DNA of 64,000 nucleotides, from the NCBI RefSeq assembly GCF_004798865.1, contig NW_025336481.1, forward strand, positions 41,484,570 through 41,548,569, given 5' to 3'. Position 1 is the first letter of the stretch, and every line of letters begins with the position of its first letter. Positions 12,931-23,860 of the stretch are shown piece by piece. The notes under the pieces are model-generated. The model saw nothing but the letters and a program-made list of their open reading frames with translations, had not been told where the DNA came from and ran no database searches. Made by a program: the position numbers and the translations under genes. The stretch comes from Varanus komodoensis (taxonomy: Eukaryota; Chordata; Lepidosauria; Squamata; Varanidae).

Positions 12931-14877
12931 CAGCTGCCAAAATGACTGTAATGAACTACATTGCCATTTGTCAGTTGCAAATGAACTTTGCAATTGCAAG
13001 TACGCAATTCTTTTCCCGTGCACCCGTTTACACATACCATACAGCCATGCCAATCTTTTTGCTTCCAGTCCAGTTTCACTGGGTTCAGGATTGTATTCCA
13101 CTCTTCACTTGAATGATAATGTACTTCTAGCAAACAAGCATGTTCCAGGCTAATGGACTTTCCCTAAAATGGTGAATACTAGAGAGAAAAATCAAGGAAT
13201 ACAGTGCGGCTTGACAAATACCTCTGAGTTTCTGTCCAGGCAATCTCAAGTGCTTTTTTCTTTTACAGTATTGTATGGCATAGAAGCTAAATTATTGACA
13301 GCTTCTAGTTGTTTGACAGGTACAACTCCTTCCAGTGCTGCAGACCTATCACTCTCTGATGCTGTCCACAGGGTCTTTATGCTGAAGAGTCAGCTAAGGA
13401 GGAAAACAACTGTGCCTTCCTGAGCTCTTTTGCTAAGGGAACCTTGGTCAACATGTTACAGAAATATTGGAGGGAGCAAGAAGGAACTCCACTGGCTCAG
13501 AACAATGAAGGCATTCTCAGTAAGAGAGCAAACATGTGTCTGGGTCATACCATTCCAGATGCCGGGGAAAGGGGGCTCACATGAATGGATGCTAAAAGCT
13601 CCCCTGCATTTTGCATCAAGCAAATTGGGAAGTGGCATCTTGGCATCTAGTTTTCTTTGTGAAATAACAGCACTAGCAATATAATGAAAATACAACATGT
13701 GTATTTATTTAGGCATTTTTATATTGTTTGATTGATGCAACATTCTCAGAACGATGTACAGAATGCAAGATATTAACTTACAGATGATGGTTACTATGAT
13801 GGTGTATGGAGACTTAGATGCATTTGTAAAGGATTTTCATGTCCACGTGCCTTCCTTGTGTTTCATTGTACGAGAACCGGGGGTGAGGGTAAGCATTGCA
13901 ATTGACCCAAGGAACATTAGTGACTAGGCAGTTTAACACATTTTTTTTAAAATAAAAGAGATAGGAAGCATTGCATCAGAGAGTCAGATTGTTTCACTTT
14001 GATGTGAGTGTTATTGCAATCTCTTTTCACACATACACTTTTTATTCAAGTGTTAAGTTCCAGGTATTCAGGGTTTGTGGGATTTGTCCAGAAGATACCC
14101 TTCCCTTAACAAAGAGCAAAAGTCACCATCCGAGGCCTCTAGCTTCACTAGCTTGAAGGTCATTGTTCATAACCGTAGTATGTACACTAACATTGTACCG
14201 CTATTAATGCAATTTTATACTTATGAATTTTCATCATTTTTGCATCATGGCCTCTACTTTCAACACAAGTGGCCTCATCACTCACTTGAATCTTCTCTTT
14301 CTCCTCCTATTTGCATCGATCTTAACTTCCCTGAGTACCGTCCTTCCTCTGTTTTGTTTCCATCTCTTGCTTGCTTTTCCTTCCCATCTGGCCAAACCAC
14401 CCAACTGCTTTCTCCATGACCATAACCCTTTGGATGCCAGTCTAAGCTTTGTGCTGCACGTATACAGTATTTGCATGTCCACAAATGCCCATGCAGTTTC
14501 ATGTATTGTTACACCACCGGATGCTGATACAGTTTGAATACGATGATTATAGAACTTCATTTTCGGGTTTGAAGTCCATCAGGGAAAAGGAGGTTCAATG
14601 TTTTGATTGTTCTGCATAGTAGAAATTCATCAGGATCAAAAATGATGTTGCGATTCCTCAATCATCTCTAGTCTACAATTGACTGAAGGTCAGCCCAAAA
14701 GTCACAAATTCCTCCCAGGCCCAGGAAATTCATGTAAGTAAGTCTCCATTTTTTATTCTTACTCAGTCCTGCTTTTTCCCTATCTCTACACCAAGCTCTT
14801 TAGGCTTACTCGCCTCTCTGGCTCAGGGGAAGCTTCATTTGGTGTGCAATTGCCTCTTATTCCAGGACCTGCTAGTG
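12931..14877. other. Non-coding, no recognised element
   Basis: No gene or named repeat recognised. The part 13700-14600 is moderately AT-rich with pyrimidine-rich stretches near 14285-14400. None of its open frames has a recognisable domain. Confidence 0.45.
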
Positions 14878-15671
14878 CAGAAATGATGAACCTTTTAGAG
14901 ACCGAGTGCCCAAACTACAACCCAAAACCCAGTGGTGAAAGAGGGAGATTTTGAAAAGGGCTTCCTTGAGTAGCTTTTTCTGTACAGCTCATCATTTCTG
15001 CCCATTCTAAACACATTCCAACCATCAAAATCATGCTGGGACACCTCCTTTTTCTAACCCTAACCCTACCTTGGTGCACACCCCTAACCCTTATCCAGGG
15101 GTATGGTTCCATTGAAAATAATGCAATTTTGAAAAAGCCTTCCTAGAGTAGCTTTTTCTGCACTGCTCATCATTTCTGCCCATTCTAAACACATTCCAAC
15201 CATCAAAATCATGCTGGGACACCTCCTTTTTCTAACCCTAACCCTACCCTGGTGCACTGCCCTAACCCTAATCCTGGGGCATAATTCTATTGAAAATAAT
15301 GCGATTTTGAAAAAGCCTTCTTTGAGTCGCTTTTTTTGCACTGCTCATCATTTCTGCCCTTTCTAAACACATTCCAACCATCAAAATCATGCCAGGAGAC
15401 CTCATTTCTCCAACCCTATCCCTACCCTGGTGCACACCCCTAACGCTAAGAGAGGCCTAAAGTTCCATTGAAAAGAGAGGCCAATGAGTCGTGGCTTGTG
15501 GCGTCATCACCTGGTGGCGCTACTCCTTTCTGAGCATGCGCATGGCCCGGATGTGCGCTTTTGTCCGATGCTCAGCTGCTGGGGTGACACTGGGGTGACT
15601 TGGCTCACGTGCCGGCGGAGAGGGCTCTGTGTGCCCAGTGTGGCACAGGTTCCATAGGTTTGCCACCACTG
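14878..15671. mobile_element. Non-autonomous hAT element carrying a 178-bp triplication
   Basis: The left end CAGAAATGATGAACCTTTTA and the right end (complement CAGTGGTGGCAAACCTATGG) form hAT-type terminal inverted repeats. The flanks tgctagtg (14870-14877) and ttctagtg (15672-15679) are an 8-bp target duplication with one mismatch. The segment after the left end ('gaccgagtgcccaaactac') is typical of this family in reptiles. There is no transposase frame. The interior 14943-15480 consists of tandem units (separate entry). The right quarter is GC- and CpG-rich. Confidence 0.8.
14943..15480. repeat. 178-bp tandem repeat, three units, telomere-like motif inside
   Basis: Three consecutive units begin with the same 'attttgaaaa' landmark at 14948, 15126 and 15304, which gives a period of exactly 178 bp twice. 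Each unit contains 'catcatttctgccc', 'cattccaaccatcaaaatc' and a (C)TAACCCTAACCCTA-like stretch followed by 'ggtgcac'. Units 1 and 2 are very similar; unit 3 is more diverged in its second half. The array lies wholly inside the hAT element. Confidence 0.9.
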
Positions 15672-15679
15672 TTCTAGTG

Positions 15680-16489
15680 GTTTTGCAGACCACTAGACTC
15701 AGAGTACACCCATCTAATGTACTTTGAAGCACCCCAATGTCAGAGCACAGGAGAATTAGGGATTGGGCCTTTCAGGGACACAGCTGCTGAGGAGCGGGAT
15801 TAAGCTCCGATGCAGAATATCTTTCAGAAGGCCTTTCCCTATTGCTGAGACATTTTCACTTGGGAGAGTCCCAGCTAGGACCTGCCACAGCAATCTGTCC
15901 AAGGTCCAGACCAATTTTATCTGGCCCTGTCTGTTGGGATTCAATATCACCTAATATGTCTTGCTTCTTCCAGTGAGTGCTTCCAGCCTGAATCAGCGTG
16001 CATTACAGTCCTGTGCCCAGCTAGGACAGGACAGTCTAGGGATATAAGTCATCCATAGGTTGGGAAGCTGAAAAATGTTGTTTGCTCCACACTTTTAAGT
16101 AAACTGACTGGATCCCTTCTCTATGGACACAGTTTTCTTTACAAATTTGCATTGCCATGAGTTTTGCAATGCAGTTCTTGGGTCTGTGAAGGTTAAAATG
16201 TGTGTTTGATATCCCAGATTTAGGGTGGAATGTATGCAGCACTTGGGGTGAGAGGGGGGAAATCCTAAAGTATAATTCATATTCGTGCCTTTAGGGAAAA
16301 AACGAAACAACGATTGAACTGAAAACTGGACCGGATGGCCTCACAGATCGAGACACACTAAAACTGACAGTGACCTGGAAGAGACAAAAAGATCCACTCT
16401 CTTCAGGGCAGTTGACGACCCAGCTGGGCCACACGAGTGCCTCTGACAGTGCTTATTTAAAGATGTCCTACAGAAACAACTGAGGAGAA
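15680..16489. other. Non-coding, no recognised element
   Basis: Nothing recognised. No splice-flanked exon or named repeat was found on either strand. Confidence 0.45.
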
Positions 16490-16800
16490 ACAAGGCAGTG
16501 CCCTCTTTTACTGACCCAGAATTTATGAGGCCTTTTTACCCAATCATGTTCATTTTAAAACTGGCTTGATCAAAACAGGGCGTTTAAATTTTCAGTTCCA
16601 AAAAGTGCAATTGAGACAGGCCTTTGAAGGAGGCATACAGGGGAAGAAAAAGACAGCATTTTCTGCACTAACAGCAGAAATGGGTCTAATTAGTGTAATA
16701 ATACAGTAGGTCTGATGTGCTAATAAGATCCACTTCCCTGTATTAATATCACAAGATAAGGTAGAGGAACTGTCCCCCAGACAGTCCGCAGATCCCCGGG
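16490..16800. promoter_or_regulatory. Candidate conserved non-coding element (unverified)
   Basis: A repeat-free, evenly mixed AT-rich stretch with TCTAATTAGTGTAATAATAC near 16685, GCTAATAAG near 16720 and TATTAATATC near 16742. These are homeodomain/POU-like. No coding signature. Inference from texture only. Confidence 0.3.
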
Positions 16801-16924
16801 AGAATGTTATAGTGCATATTCCCCACTGCCTTCGTTCTTCTCGTTTGTTCTTCTAAGCAGAGAGCATCTTCACATGTGACACCAGGACTTTCCCTTCCCT
16901 TCTGCTGCATGGTGTTGGCCAAGG

Positions 16925-17440
16925 TTTCATAGAATCACGGCACTTATGAGCTGGAGGAGTATCTGTCCAGCATCCTCTGTGCTCATGAGTTGCAAGAAAT
17001 CCAGCACAACTGCAACTGACAGCTGTCCTACCTCTGATGGAAGTCCTCCAGTGAATAAGTGTTTCCCTAAGAAAGTGGGCCCATTGCTGTTCTCGCCAAC
17101 AAAATCTTCCCCCAGTGCTCAGCTAAAATCTACCTTCCTATAAGTTACACACATTCAATATCACCCTCCCTGCCTTCTGGGATAGCAGAGGGTGATTATT
17201 TTCCTCTACTGTGCACCAGCCCTTGAAGAGGACTGTCATTTCCTTTCTCCAGGCTGAACATTCCCAGTTTCTTCCACAGCCACCCATTTCTTGCTGCAAC
17301 GTCATGTTCTTCAGAGTACCCTATCATTACAAAGCTGCTCATTTGAAGTTGCCACCTACTCTCTCTTTTTAAAAACTGGCTGTCCTCCTGGCCTTTTAAG
17401 AACGATTCAATATACCAACATTTAGCAAGCGATGTTTTCC
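16925..17440 (-). mobile_element. CR1 LINE 3' end (old copy)
   Basis: On the plus strand it begins 'ttcatagaatcacggcac', the complement of a CR1 terminus. It continues through 'cttgaagaggactgtcat' and 'ctccaggctgaacattccca' near 17220-17275, which are landmarks of the CR1 3' region. It is diverged, so probably one of the older copies in the window. Confidence 0.7.
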
Positions 17441-17756
17441 TTGCCATTCAGAGAAATGGTGAAAGAGATTTCACTGGCTTTGCCTGTGCAGGGATCCCTG
17501 AACAGGATAAAGGAACAGGAACAGTAAAAAGGTGTGTCCTTATAATGTGGCTTTGGCACATGTACAATGTGTGTAAATTCACCACACAGAATTGGCACAA
17601 GTCAAATGCAGCAAAGCATTCAATTGCATGTACTTTCCAATAATCTTTGGCATCACTGCATACAGGTCATAGTTTATATGCCTAGTTTTAGTATTGGAAT
17701 AAGTGGCCTATTGGTTGTAAAATATATATTCCTCCATGTTGTCAAAAATGACTTAG

Positions 17757-18095
17757 AAACATAGAAACAAAGTGAGTCAGAAGGGACCTCGTGGGCCATC
17801 TAGTCTGACCCCCAGCTCCAGCTGGCTCCACTCATGACATGCCCTCCATGTGCATGTCCCGCCTATCCTTGAACACCCACACCGATGGGGCCTCAGCCAC
17901 CTCCTGTGGAAGCCCATTCCATACCCTTGGGGTCCTAACTGTCAGGAAGTACTTCCTGGCATCCAAATGGATCCTTGTTTCCCTGAGCTTGGCTCTATTG
18001 GAGCAAGTCCTGCCTTCCTCTGCAGGACGCGCCAACAGATCCTCTCGGAGTATCCTCTTCTCCAGGCTGAAAACTGGTGATTCTTTTAAACACTG
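17757..18095 (-). mobile_element. CR1 LINE 3' end
   Basis: It begins 'aaacatagaaacaaagtgag' on the plus strand, the complement of a CR1 terminus. The minus strand encodes a degenerate C-terminal peptide with RKYFLTVRTPRVWNGLPQEV and VFKDR, typical of the end of CR1 ORF2. A related plus-strand copy lies at 29600-29780. Confidence 0.85.
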
Positions 18096-18189
18096 AATGT
18101 ATTTGCATAAAACAGGGGACAGATTGTGCTCTTTCTCATACTTGGATTCATGTCAGTTGCCTAGTTGTGGAAAAGGGTGTTGGGACTGG

Positions 18190-18660
18190 CAGAGGATAAG
18201 AATGGAAAAACATACGGAAAGTCGTGCTGGATCAGACCATTGAGTCCAACATTCTGTTCGCACCAGAACCAGCTGTGCACAGGATCCCTCAATGAGTGTG
18301 GAAACGGGCCCGCCTGCCTGAGTCCTCACCCGCTGGTGTACGGAGGCGTACTGCTGTTGATACCAGAGCCAGCATATGCCACTGGCTTGTAGCCATGGAT
18401 GGCCTCCTCCTCCACAAATTTCTCCAATCCCCTTTTAAAGCCATCCAAATTGGTGGCCGCCACTGCATGCTGCAGAAGTGAAGTCCACAGTGGACCCACG
18501 TGCTGCGTGAAGAAGCCCTCCTTTTCAACTGTCCAGATACTGTCTTTTGCTCCCTGTTGTGCGTGCAACAGCCTCTCATCACAACGTGATTCTGGACAAC
18601 AGGGAGATCCTCAGGACAGTTTTCAAAAGGCACAGGAAGTGGAAGCCTGCCGTTTTCCCT
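18190..18660 (-). mobile_element. CR1 LINE 3' region
   Basis: The plus strand shows 'gctggatcagaccattgagt' near 18221, 'ccttttaaagccatccaaat' near 18431 and 'ggtggccgccactgc' near 18452, the complement of a common squamate CR1 3' region. It is the same subfamily as the copy at 31250-31740. Confidence 0.75.
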
Positions 18661-18689
18661 CTTCCTTCCCACCTATCAGCACATCCATT

Positions 18690-19320
18690 TACTTATTTAT
18701 TTATTTGCTTATTTACTTATACAATTTGTATGCTGTCCATTACTTGCGTCTCTGAACGGCTTACAACATAGGTCAAGATAAAATAGACAAATTGACAATT
18801 CCACTCTGGCTACAAATTAATAAAATGCAAACAATAAAAACCAGTTCCCATTAAAACATATTAAAATATTGATTAAATAAAAAGGTCTTGACCTGGTGCC
18901 GAAAAACGTATAATGACGGTGCCAGGCGGACCTCTCTGGGGAGCACATTCCTCCTCTGGGTACTCTGTCTCCTAATGTCTTTCACGGAGGGTTCCTGGAG
19001 GAGGGCTTCTGTTGCCAATCTCAGGAGGCGGGATGGCAAATAGGGAAAAAGGCGTTCTTTAGGTATCCTGGTCCCAAGCTGTTTAGGGCTTTATAGGTAA
19101 TAACCAGCACCTTGAATTGAGCCCGGACTTCGATGGGAAGCCAATGGAGCTGGTAGAGGACTGGGGTTATATGAGAATAACACCCAGTCCCCGACAGCAT
19201 CCTGGCAGCTCTATTTTGAACCATCTGAAGTATCCGAACTATCTTCAAGGGCAGCCCCACGTAAAGCGCGTTACAGAAATCCAACCAGGAAGTAGCCAAT
19301 GCGTGTGTTACTGTTGCTAG
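18690..19320 (-). mobile_element. L2 LINE: reverse-transcriptase C terminus and 3' UTR
   Basis: The minus strand encodes about 90 residues with LDFCNALYVGLP, VQNRAARMLSG, HITPVLYQLHWLPI, RAQFKVLVITYKALN and LGPGYL at 19021-19299. This is the C-terminal part of an L2-clade reverse transcriptase protein. The downstream (lower-coordinate) part has the L2 3' UTR and an AT-rich end with (TTTA)n at 18690-18715. The copy is 5'-truncated and broken by stops, as most L2 copies are. Confidence 0.85.
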
Positions 19321-20199
19321 ACATTCCTCCTCCAGGTATTACAGAGCCACATCTCAGTTGGCTCTATAATTCTGCAGTGTCACGAGTCTGCAAAGCCTAG
19401 AAATAGCTTGGACTGGGCTGTGGTCCCATTCGCAGCAACATTTCCCTACAGAAATCGCCACATTATTCATTATTCATGTTTATGCCTGTATCTGCTGCCA
19501 CCATATATCACGATGTTTTTCACCTGAGCCTAGTGTTCTAGCGCTTTAGAAGCGGGCAGAAGTGTTAACACACATCTTCGAAAACCATTTCTAGATTAAA
19601 TCATTTTGTCTGCAATGCGTGTTCCCCATCAATGGCAGGAAGTGACTGTCCATTCGGTGAGTTCAGTATTGACACAGAGGAGGGGCATTCACAATTAGGA
19701 ACAGGGTAGCAATGCATTGAGTTCACATTTTGATGTGATCCCACCCGTTTTTACACTTTGAACCACGATGCAGATCCAATCTCGGTTCTCTTTCAAAATT
19801 TGCAGTTTTCTGAATGGGATTCTCATGAAGATGCATTAAATCCCGACTGACCTCGAAAAAAGTGCTCGCCATCCATGTTCATGACTGCAGCACAGCTCAC
19901 TAGCTAATGCCTGTGCTGATGGGTCATGTGTCTCATGGACGGATGGATGGACAGCTGGATGGACAGTTGGGTGGCTGGTTGGTTTTGCAGCCTGTGGAAG
20001 ACCACAAACATTGCTTTACCCAGTCTCTGCTTTGCTCGTCTCTTGGGCTAAGTTCAGCTTTTGGGGTCACAAATTTGGGGTCCACCTGGTGCCAACATCA
20101 GGTCAGTTCACCACGAGGCCAAAACTGTTCTCTTTTGAAAGCATTTCGAAACCGGATTTTAACACCTGACTGTAAAAGCTCACGCTGCTACCAACATGT
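19321..20199. other. Non-coding; GGAT/GGTT-rich patch
   Basis: No gene or named transposon recognised. A short impure (GGAY) patch occurs at about 19936-19985 ('ggacggatggatggac', then 'ggttggtt'). Confidence 0.5.
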
Positions 20200-20330
20200 T
20201 CCCACCCTACTTATCCCCGTACTTTTCATTGTACTATTGGCCTGTTTTTAATGTAGTTAAGCTGCTTAGAGAGCCCTTGGGGAGTATTCAGCAGCCTATA
20301 AATGTGAAAATAAACACATAAATAAATTGT
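20200..20330 (+). mobile_element. L2-like LINE 3' terminus
   Basis: It ends in 'gctgcttagagagcccttgg...cagcctataaatgtgaaaataaa', a standard L2-group tail. Only about 130 bp is recognisable. Confidence 0.55.
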
Positions 20331-20608
20331 ACGGTATTTTATAGTATGTGAAATAGAAGTGTTCAGAGTATGGTTACTGTGTGTAAGAGAGACACGATGT
20401 GGAAGGAAAGGGGTGGAGAAGGACTAAGCAAATTACTTCCACAAATACCTCTTCTCTGGAAGTATCTTTTTTTCTGACCAACTAAAATAAAAACTAAAAT
20501 ATATCCTTGCCTAGTACACTTCTGTATTTTTATAAAGATCATGAACATCTAATTCAAAAAACTAACAGCAGTGTGACACATTTATACACATATAATTTAA
20601 AATTATTT

Positions 20609-20989
20609 TTAGGCTGCCAAAATCTCAAGGTGACCATGGTCGTAGACCTGGAAATTAGCACAGGTAGAGACACAACATGATCTGAAAGCTTCTGCATGGG
20701 AGACGCAAACAAAAGTCCACAACACCACTGCAGTAACACCTGTAGAAAGAGACTGGTAAGAGGAGGGGTGGGTTCTCCCAGTATCATGGTTCTTCCCCAT
20801 GGCATGGGTGACATTATCCCAGGAACGGAACAGGACGGAATGCTTTGGCTTTCTGCTCTTGGAGAGACATAAGACAAGATAAGTGCTTCCCTCATCAATC
20901 CAGGAACACTTGAATTGGAGCTTTCCATCCAACCCTAGTGATGAATAGTTCACAGCTGGGAGGACAGGGAAGAGTGTTATCAGATACAC
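20609..20989 (-). other. Unidentified exon-like open frame
   Basis: A 126-codon minus-strand frame. From about 20958 downward it is preceded by a good pyrimidine tract and AG ('cttccctgtcctcccag'). The frame then reads AVNYSSLGLDGKLQFKCSW and continues through LVLCLSKSRKPKHSVLF. Two cysteines with a Trp between suggest an extracellular-domain-like look, but I recognise no family. No partner exon or matching donor was identified. It may be chance or a relic of an unclassified repeat. Low confidence that it is coding. Confidence 0.15.
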
Positions 20990-21414
20990 AAGAGGTCCGA
21001 TTTCCAGGGTCTCTTAAACTCAGAGAAAAATGAGAAAACAGAACATAACTGCCCAAAAACCCTGCCATGTTCACACCCGTGCCATGACAAGCTGGAAAGC
21101 TCGGTCAGTTCTCTGCTGAACACTCTTTTGCTGCTGTTGCTTTGCTAGCCTGGAACAGCTCCAAGGGACTGTCTTCATCGGTCCCTCCCTTCCTAGAAGC
21201 ACCAGGCTCAAATAACACAAGACATTGGCTATCAGAAGGGCCAGGTGCTTTGCCTTTTTCAGTAGTATCAGTGAGTCCGGGCTCTCAGAACTCTTGGGAC
21301 AGGAGGCTGTTCAAGGTAGTGGGAGAACATTGATGTATTATGGATATTTATTGGCATTTATATCCTCCCTTGACCACCAGTCCACTGTCTAGCTCTCTTG
21401 TTTTGTTATGGCTT

Positions 21415-21830
21415 CTGTATTTATTGATTGATTTAAAACTTTTTAAGACGGTTCTTTACCATGGTCTCGGTTTAACAATAGGGCAATATAAAATAGAACA
21501 AAACACAGCATCCTAATAAAATTTCTAACCAGCAAAAAACCAACAATAAAATTGTTTTCCAACCTCAGTTAAAACAATGAAATCTTAAAACACTGGGGAA
21601 ATTAAAAGGTTTTAGCCTGGCGCTGAAAAGAATAAAGTGATGGCAACAGGCAAACCTCTCTGGGGAGCCAATTCCACAATTGGGGTGCCACTGCAGAGAA
21701 GGCCCTTCTCCGGGGAGTCACCCTCCTAATCTCCTTCACAGCAGGCTCCCGGAGAAGGGCCTCTGCCCTAGATCTTAAAGGGCAGGCAGGCACATAGGGA
21801 AGGAGGCACTCCTTCGGGTTACCATAGTAT
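21415..21830 (-). mobile_element. L2 LINE 3' region
   Basis: The plus strand shows 'ttaaaaggttttagcctggc' near 21602, 'ggcaaacctctctggggag' near 21649 and 'agaaggcccttctccggggag' region near 21699, the complement of the L2 tail. The minus strand gives the C-terminal motif RRAFSAVAPQLWNWLPREVC. The poly-A-rich end extends left to about 21415. Confidence 0.75.
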
Positions 21831-22039
21831 CTCAGTTGTTAAAAGAGCTTGCCTGCAGCTGTTAGTTCAAGCAGGGGATGGCTGCAATTGCTCTGAGGTC
21901 TCTGAATATGCAGTAGGTGGTTCTGAAGTGCTGTATGAACTCAGCACAAATCAGTGTGAATATAGCACTAGAATGTAGCACAGAAAGTCCAGTCCAGTCC
22001 TGTGGGATGTACAAAATTTCCAGGTAGGGACTTGGAAAA

Positions 22040-22330
22040 AAAGCAACCGGTTTGCACCCATCTTTTCATGTTACCTTCTAAAGCCTCATTTTCGGCTCCC
22101 AAGTAATGCATAACTGAAGTGCTGAGTTATTCAGGTTTTCTCCCATGCTTCGAGCTAATGAAGCCAGTCAGTTTTAAAGGGCTGCTTAATCTATGTTAAT
22201 ACAGTGAAGATGATTATGGAAGCAATAATAATCACACAGAGATTGGTAATGACTGAAAATCAATGTCTGGCTTGTTAATTATAAAGCTTTTACCATAAAA
22301 AGAAATAATTTAGAAACCAGTTAGGGATTT
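22040..22330. promoter_or_regulatory. Candidate conserved non-coding element (unverified)
   Basis: A repeat-free stretch with 'gagctaatgaagccag', 'aagcaataataatcaca', 'tggcttgttaattataaagc' and 'agaaataatttagaaac'. These are rich in TAAT cores and MEF2/homeodomain-like sites. No open frame of note. Inference only. Confidence 0.35.
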
Positions 22331-23264
22331 TTTTTATTCGAAACTATTTCAAGGAGACTGTAGCTTTTATTTATTTATTCATTTATGTTAATGTAGTGGC
22401 TGAAATGAATGTTTTTATTGTAGATCTGCTTGAATGGAAACCTGCAGGTAAAGGTTTGGTTGGTTAACTCCTACGACATTCAGCTAACCTCTCGTCACTT
22501 CGTTGACCTCTACGTTCTAAAATTCCTTGGCATACGCTTTTCCAGTCTCCAGAGGTTCCTCACTCGTACTTTCACTGCCAAGACTATGACCCTCCTATGC
22601 TTAGATCTCAAGAGTTCTCTCCCTGCCATGGTCTCTTTCTACTCAGTGATCTTTCTCCTTATTTATTGTATGTATATATAACATTTCCTATTGGACTCAG
22701 CTGGCCATCTATGGTACTTGACAGTCCTCTCCTTGAAGGGCTGTGGCAGCACAGTCCTCTACTTGAAGGTGTCCTCTGTTTCAAGGGGGGCACCATCCAT
22801 GCTCGGATTAAGGAAAACCCATAAGAAAGGAGAACCAGAGCCTTGAAGTGGCCCATCAGTGACAGACTGAACAAGCTCAAAAATTTCCAGGCCACTGTGA
22901 TCCTCGCCATGGTAAAACAGCTTGTATCTCTGTGGAAATTCCAGCAAAGCTTTCTCTTTTTGTCTCTGTGCATACAAATCGGCATACGCGTTTTATGCAG
23001 CTGTTGTCCTCCACTGACCTCTCTTTTTGCTAATGCATTTCCTCTTTGAGGATGGATTATTTTTCTCCCTTGTTTTATGTTTTCCTTTCTCCTACTTTCC
23101 TTTGTGTTTCTATACACTCTGCAGACCTTTCCTGCTTCTGTTTAATTTTTAAGAATTGGTGGAAATTTAAAATGTCTCTTGAAAACAAATATTTACACAG
23201 GCATCCTCTGTCTTAGGAAGAATTCTATAGATCTGTTGTTATGGTTATAGCATTTTTTGTCTTT
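22331..23264. other. Non-coding, no recognised element
   Basis: A (TTTA)n-like patch at about 22369-22386; otherwise nothing named. The longest minus-strand frame (22659-23117, 152 codons) has no recognisable domain. Confidence 0.4.
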
Positions 23265-23860
23265 TAAAGCTTGAGAGGTGGCAGCAGGGGAGAAGGCCAC
23301 CTTGGTGGTGGCCCCTCCCCAATTATGTGTTATTCCCAAATAAGGCCCACCTGGCACCAATACCGTTATCTTATTGATGCCAAGTTGCAATCCTCTTCTC
23401 TCAGGTTTTGACAGCGTATGATCAGCTTTCAATCAGGTCTTGAATTTTTATTATTATTTTTAATTTGGTGTTTGTGCTGTTGCTTATTTTATAGATTTAT
23501 ATCCCACCTGTTTTTGCTTTCAAAGAAAAGTTAGGGTGGCTGTCTCACATAATTTTCCTCCTCTCCTCACAACAACAGCCCTGTGAGGTAGGTTGGGCTG
23601 AGAGTCTGTGACTGGCCCAAAGTCACCCAGTTGGCTCCATGGTTGAGCGGGGACTAGAACCCAGATCACCTAAGTCCCAGATCTGAGCTCTTAACCACAC
23701 CACCACCCTGGTTCTCTTATGTGTGTGTCTTACATGAGTGTGTTGCATGTTTTAATGTTTGAATATATGTGGCTTTTATAATATACTTTATGATTTTAAT
23801 CTTCATAAGCAGTGCAAATCACTAATTTGAGTGATGTAGAAATGTAATGACAACATGAAA
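23265..23860 (+). mobile_element. L2 LINE 3' region split by a SINE
   Basis: The left part (23265-23481) shows 'ggtggcccctccccaattat' near 23308 and 'ggcccacctggcaccaa' near 23344, the plus-strand L2 tail. The right part (about 23717-23860) continues as an AT-rich L2 3' UTR ending 'gtagaaatgtaatgacaac'. A minus-strand SINE lies between. Confidence 0.65.
23482..23716 (-). mobile_element. tRNA-derived SINE
   Basis: On the plus strand: 'atttatatcccacctg' (SINE 3' end), 'acagccctgtgaggtaggtt' near 23575, 'gactggcccaaagtcaccc' near 23611, then a tRNA-like head ending 'accacaccaccaccctggttc'. It is essentially complete, minus orientation, inserted in L2. Confidence 0.8.

Noticed and set aside
12675-13153. 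Open frames with K-Q-S-K-A or C-F-A-L-L repeats on both strands
   Set aside because: Created by the (AGCAA)n microsatellite, which is open in several registers. Not proteins.
15046-15432. Interstitial telomere
   Set aside because: The CCCTAA-like runs recur once per 178-bp unit and are too short and degenerate for a captured telomere.
19021-19299. Apparent host gene with reverse-transcriptase motifs
   Set aside because: It is the C-terminal end of a 5'-truncated L2 LINE, not a host gene.
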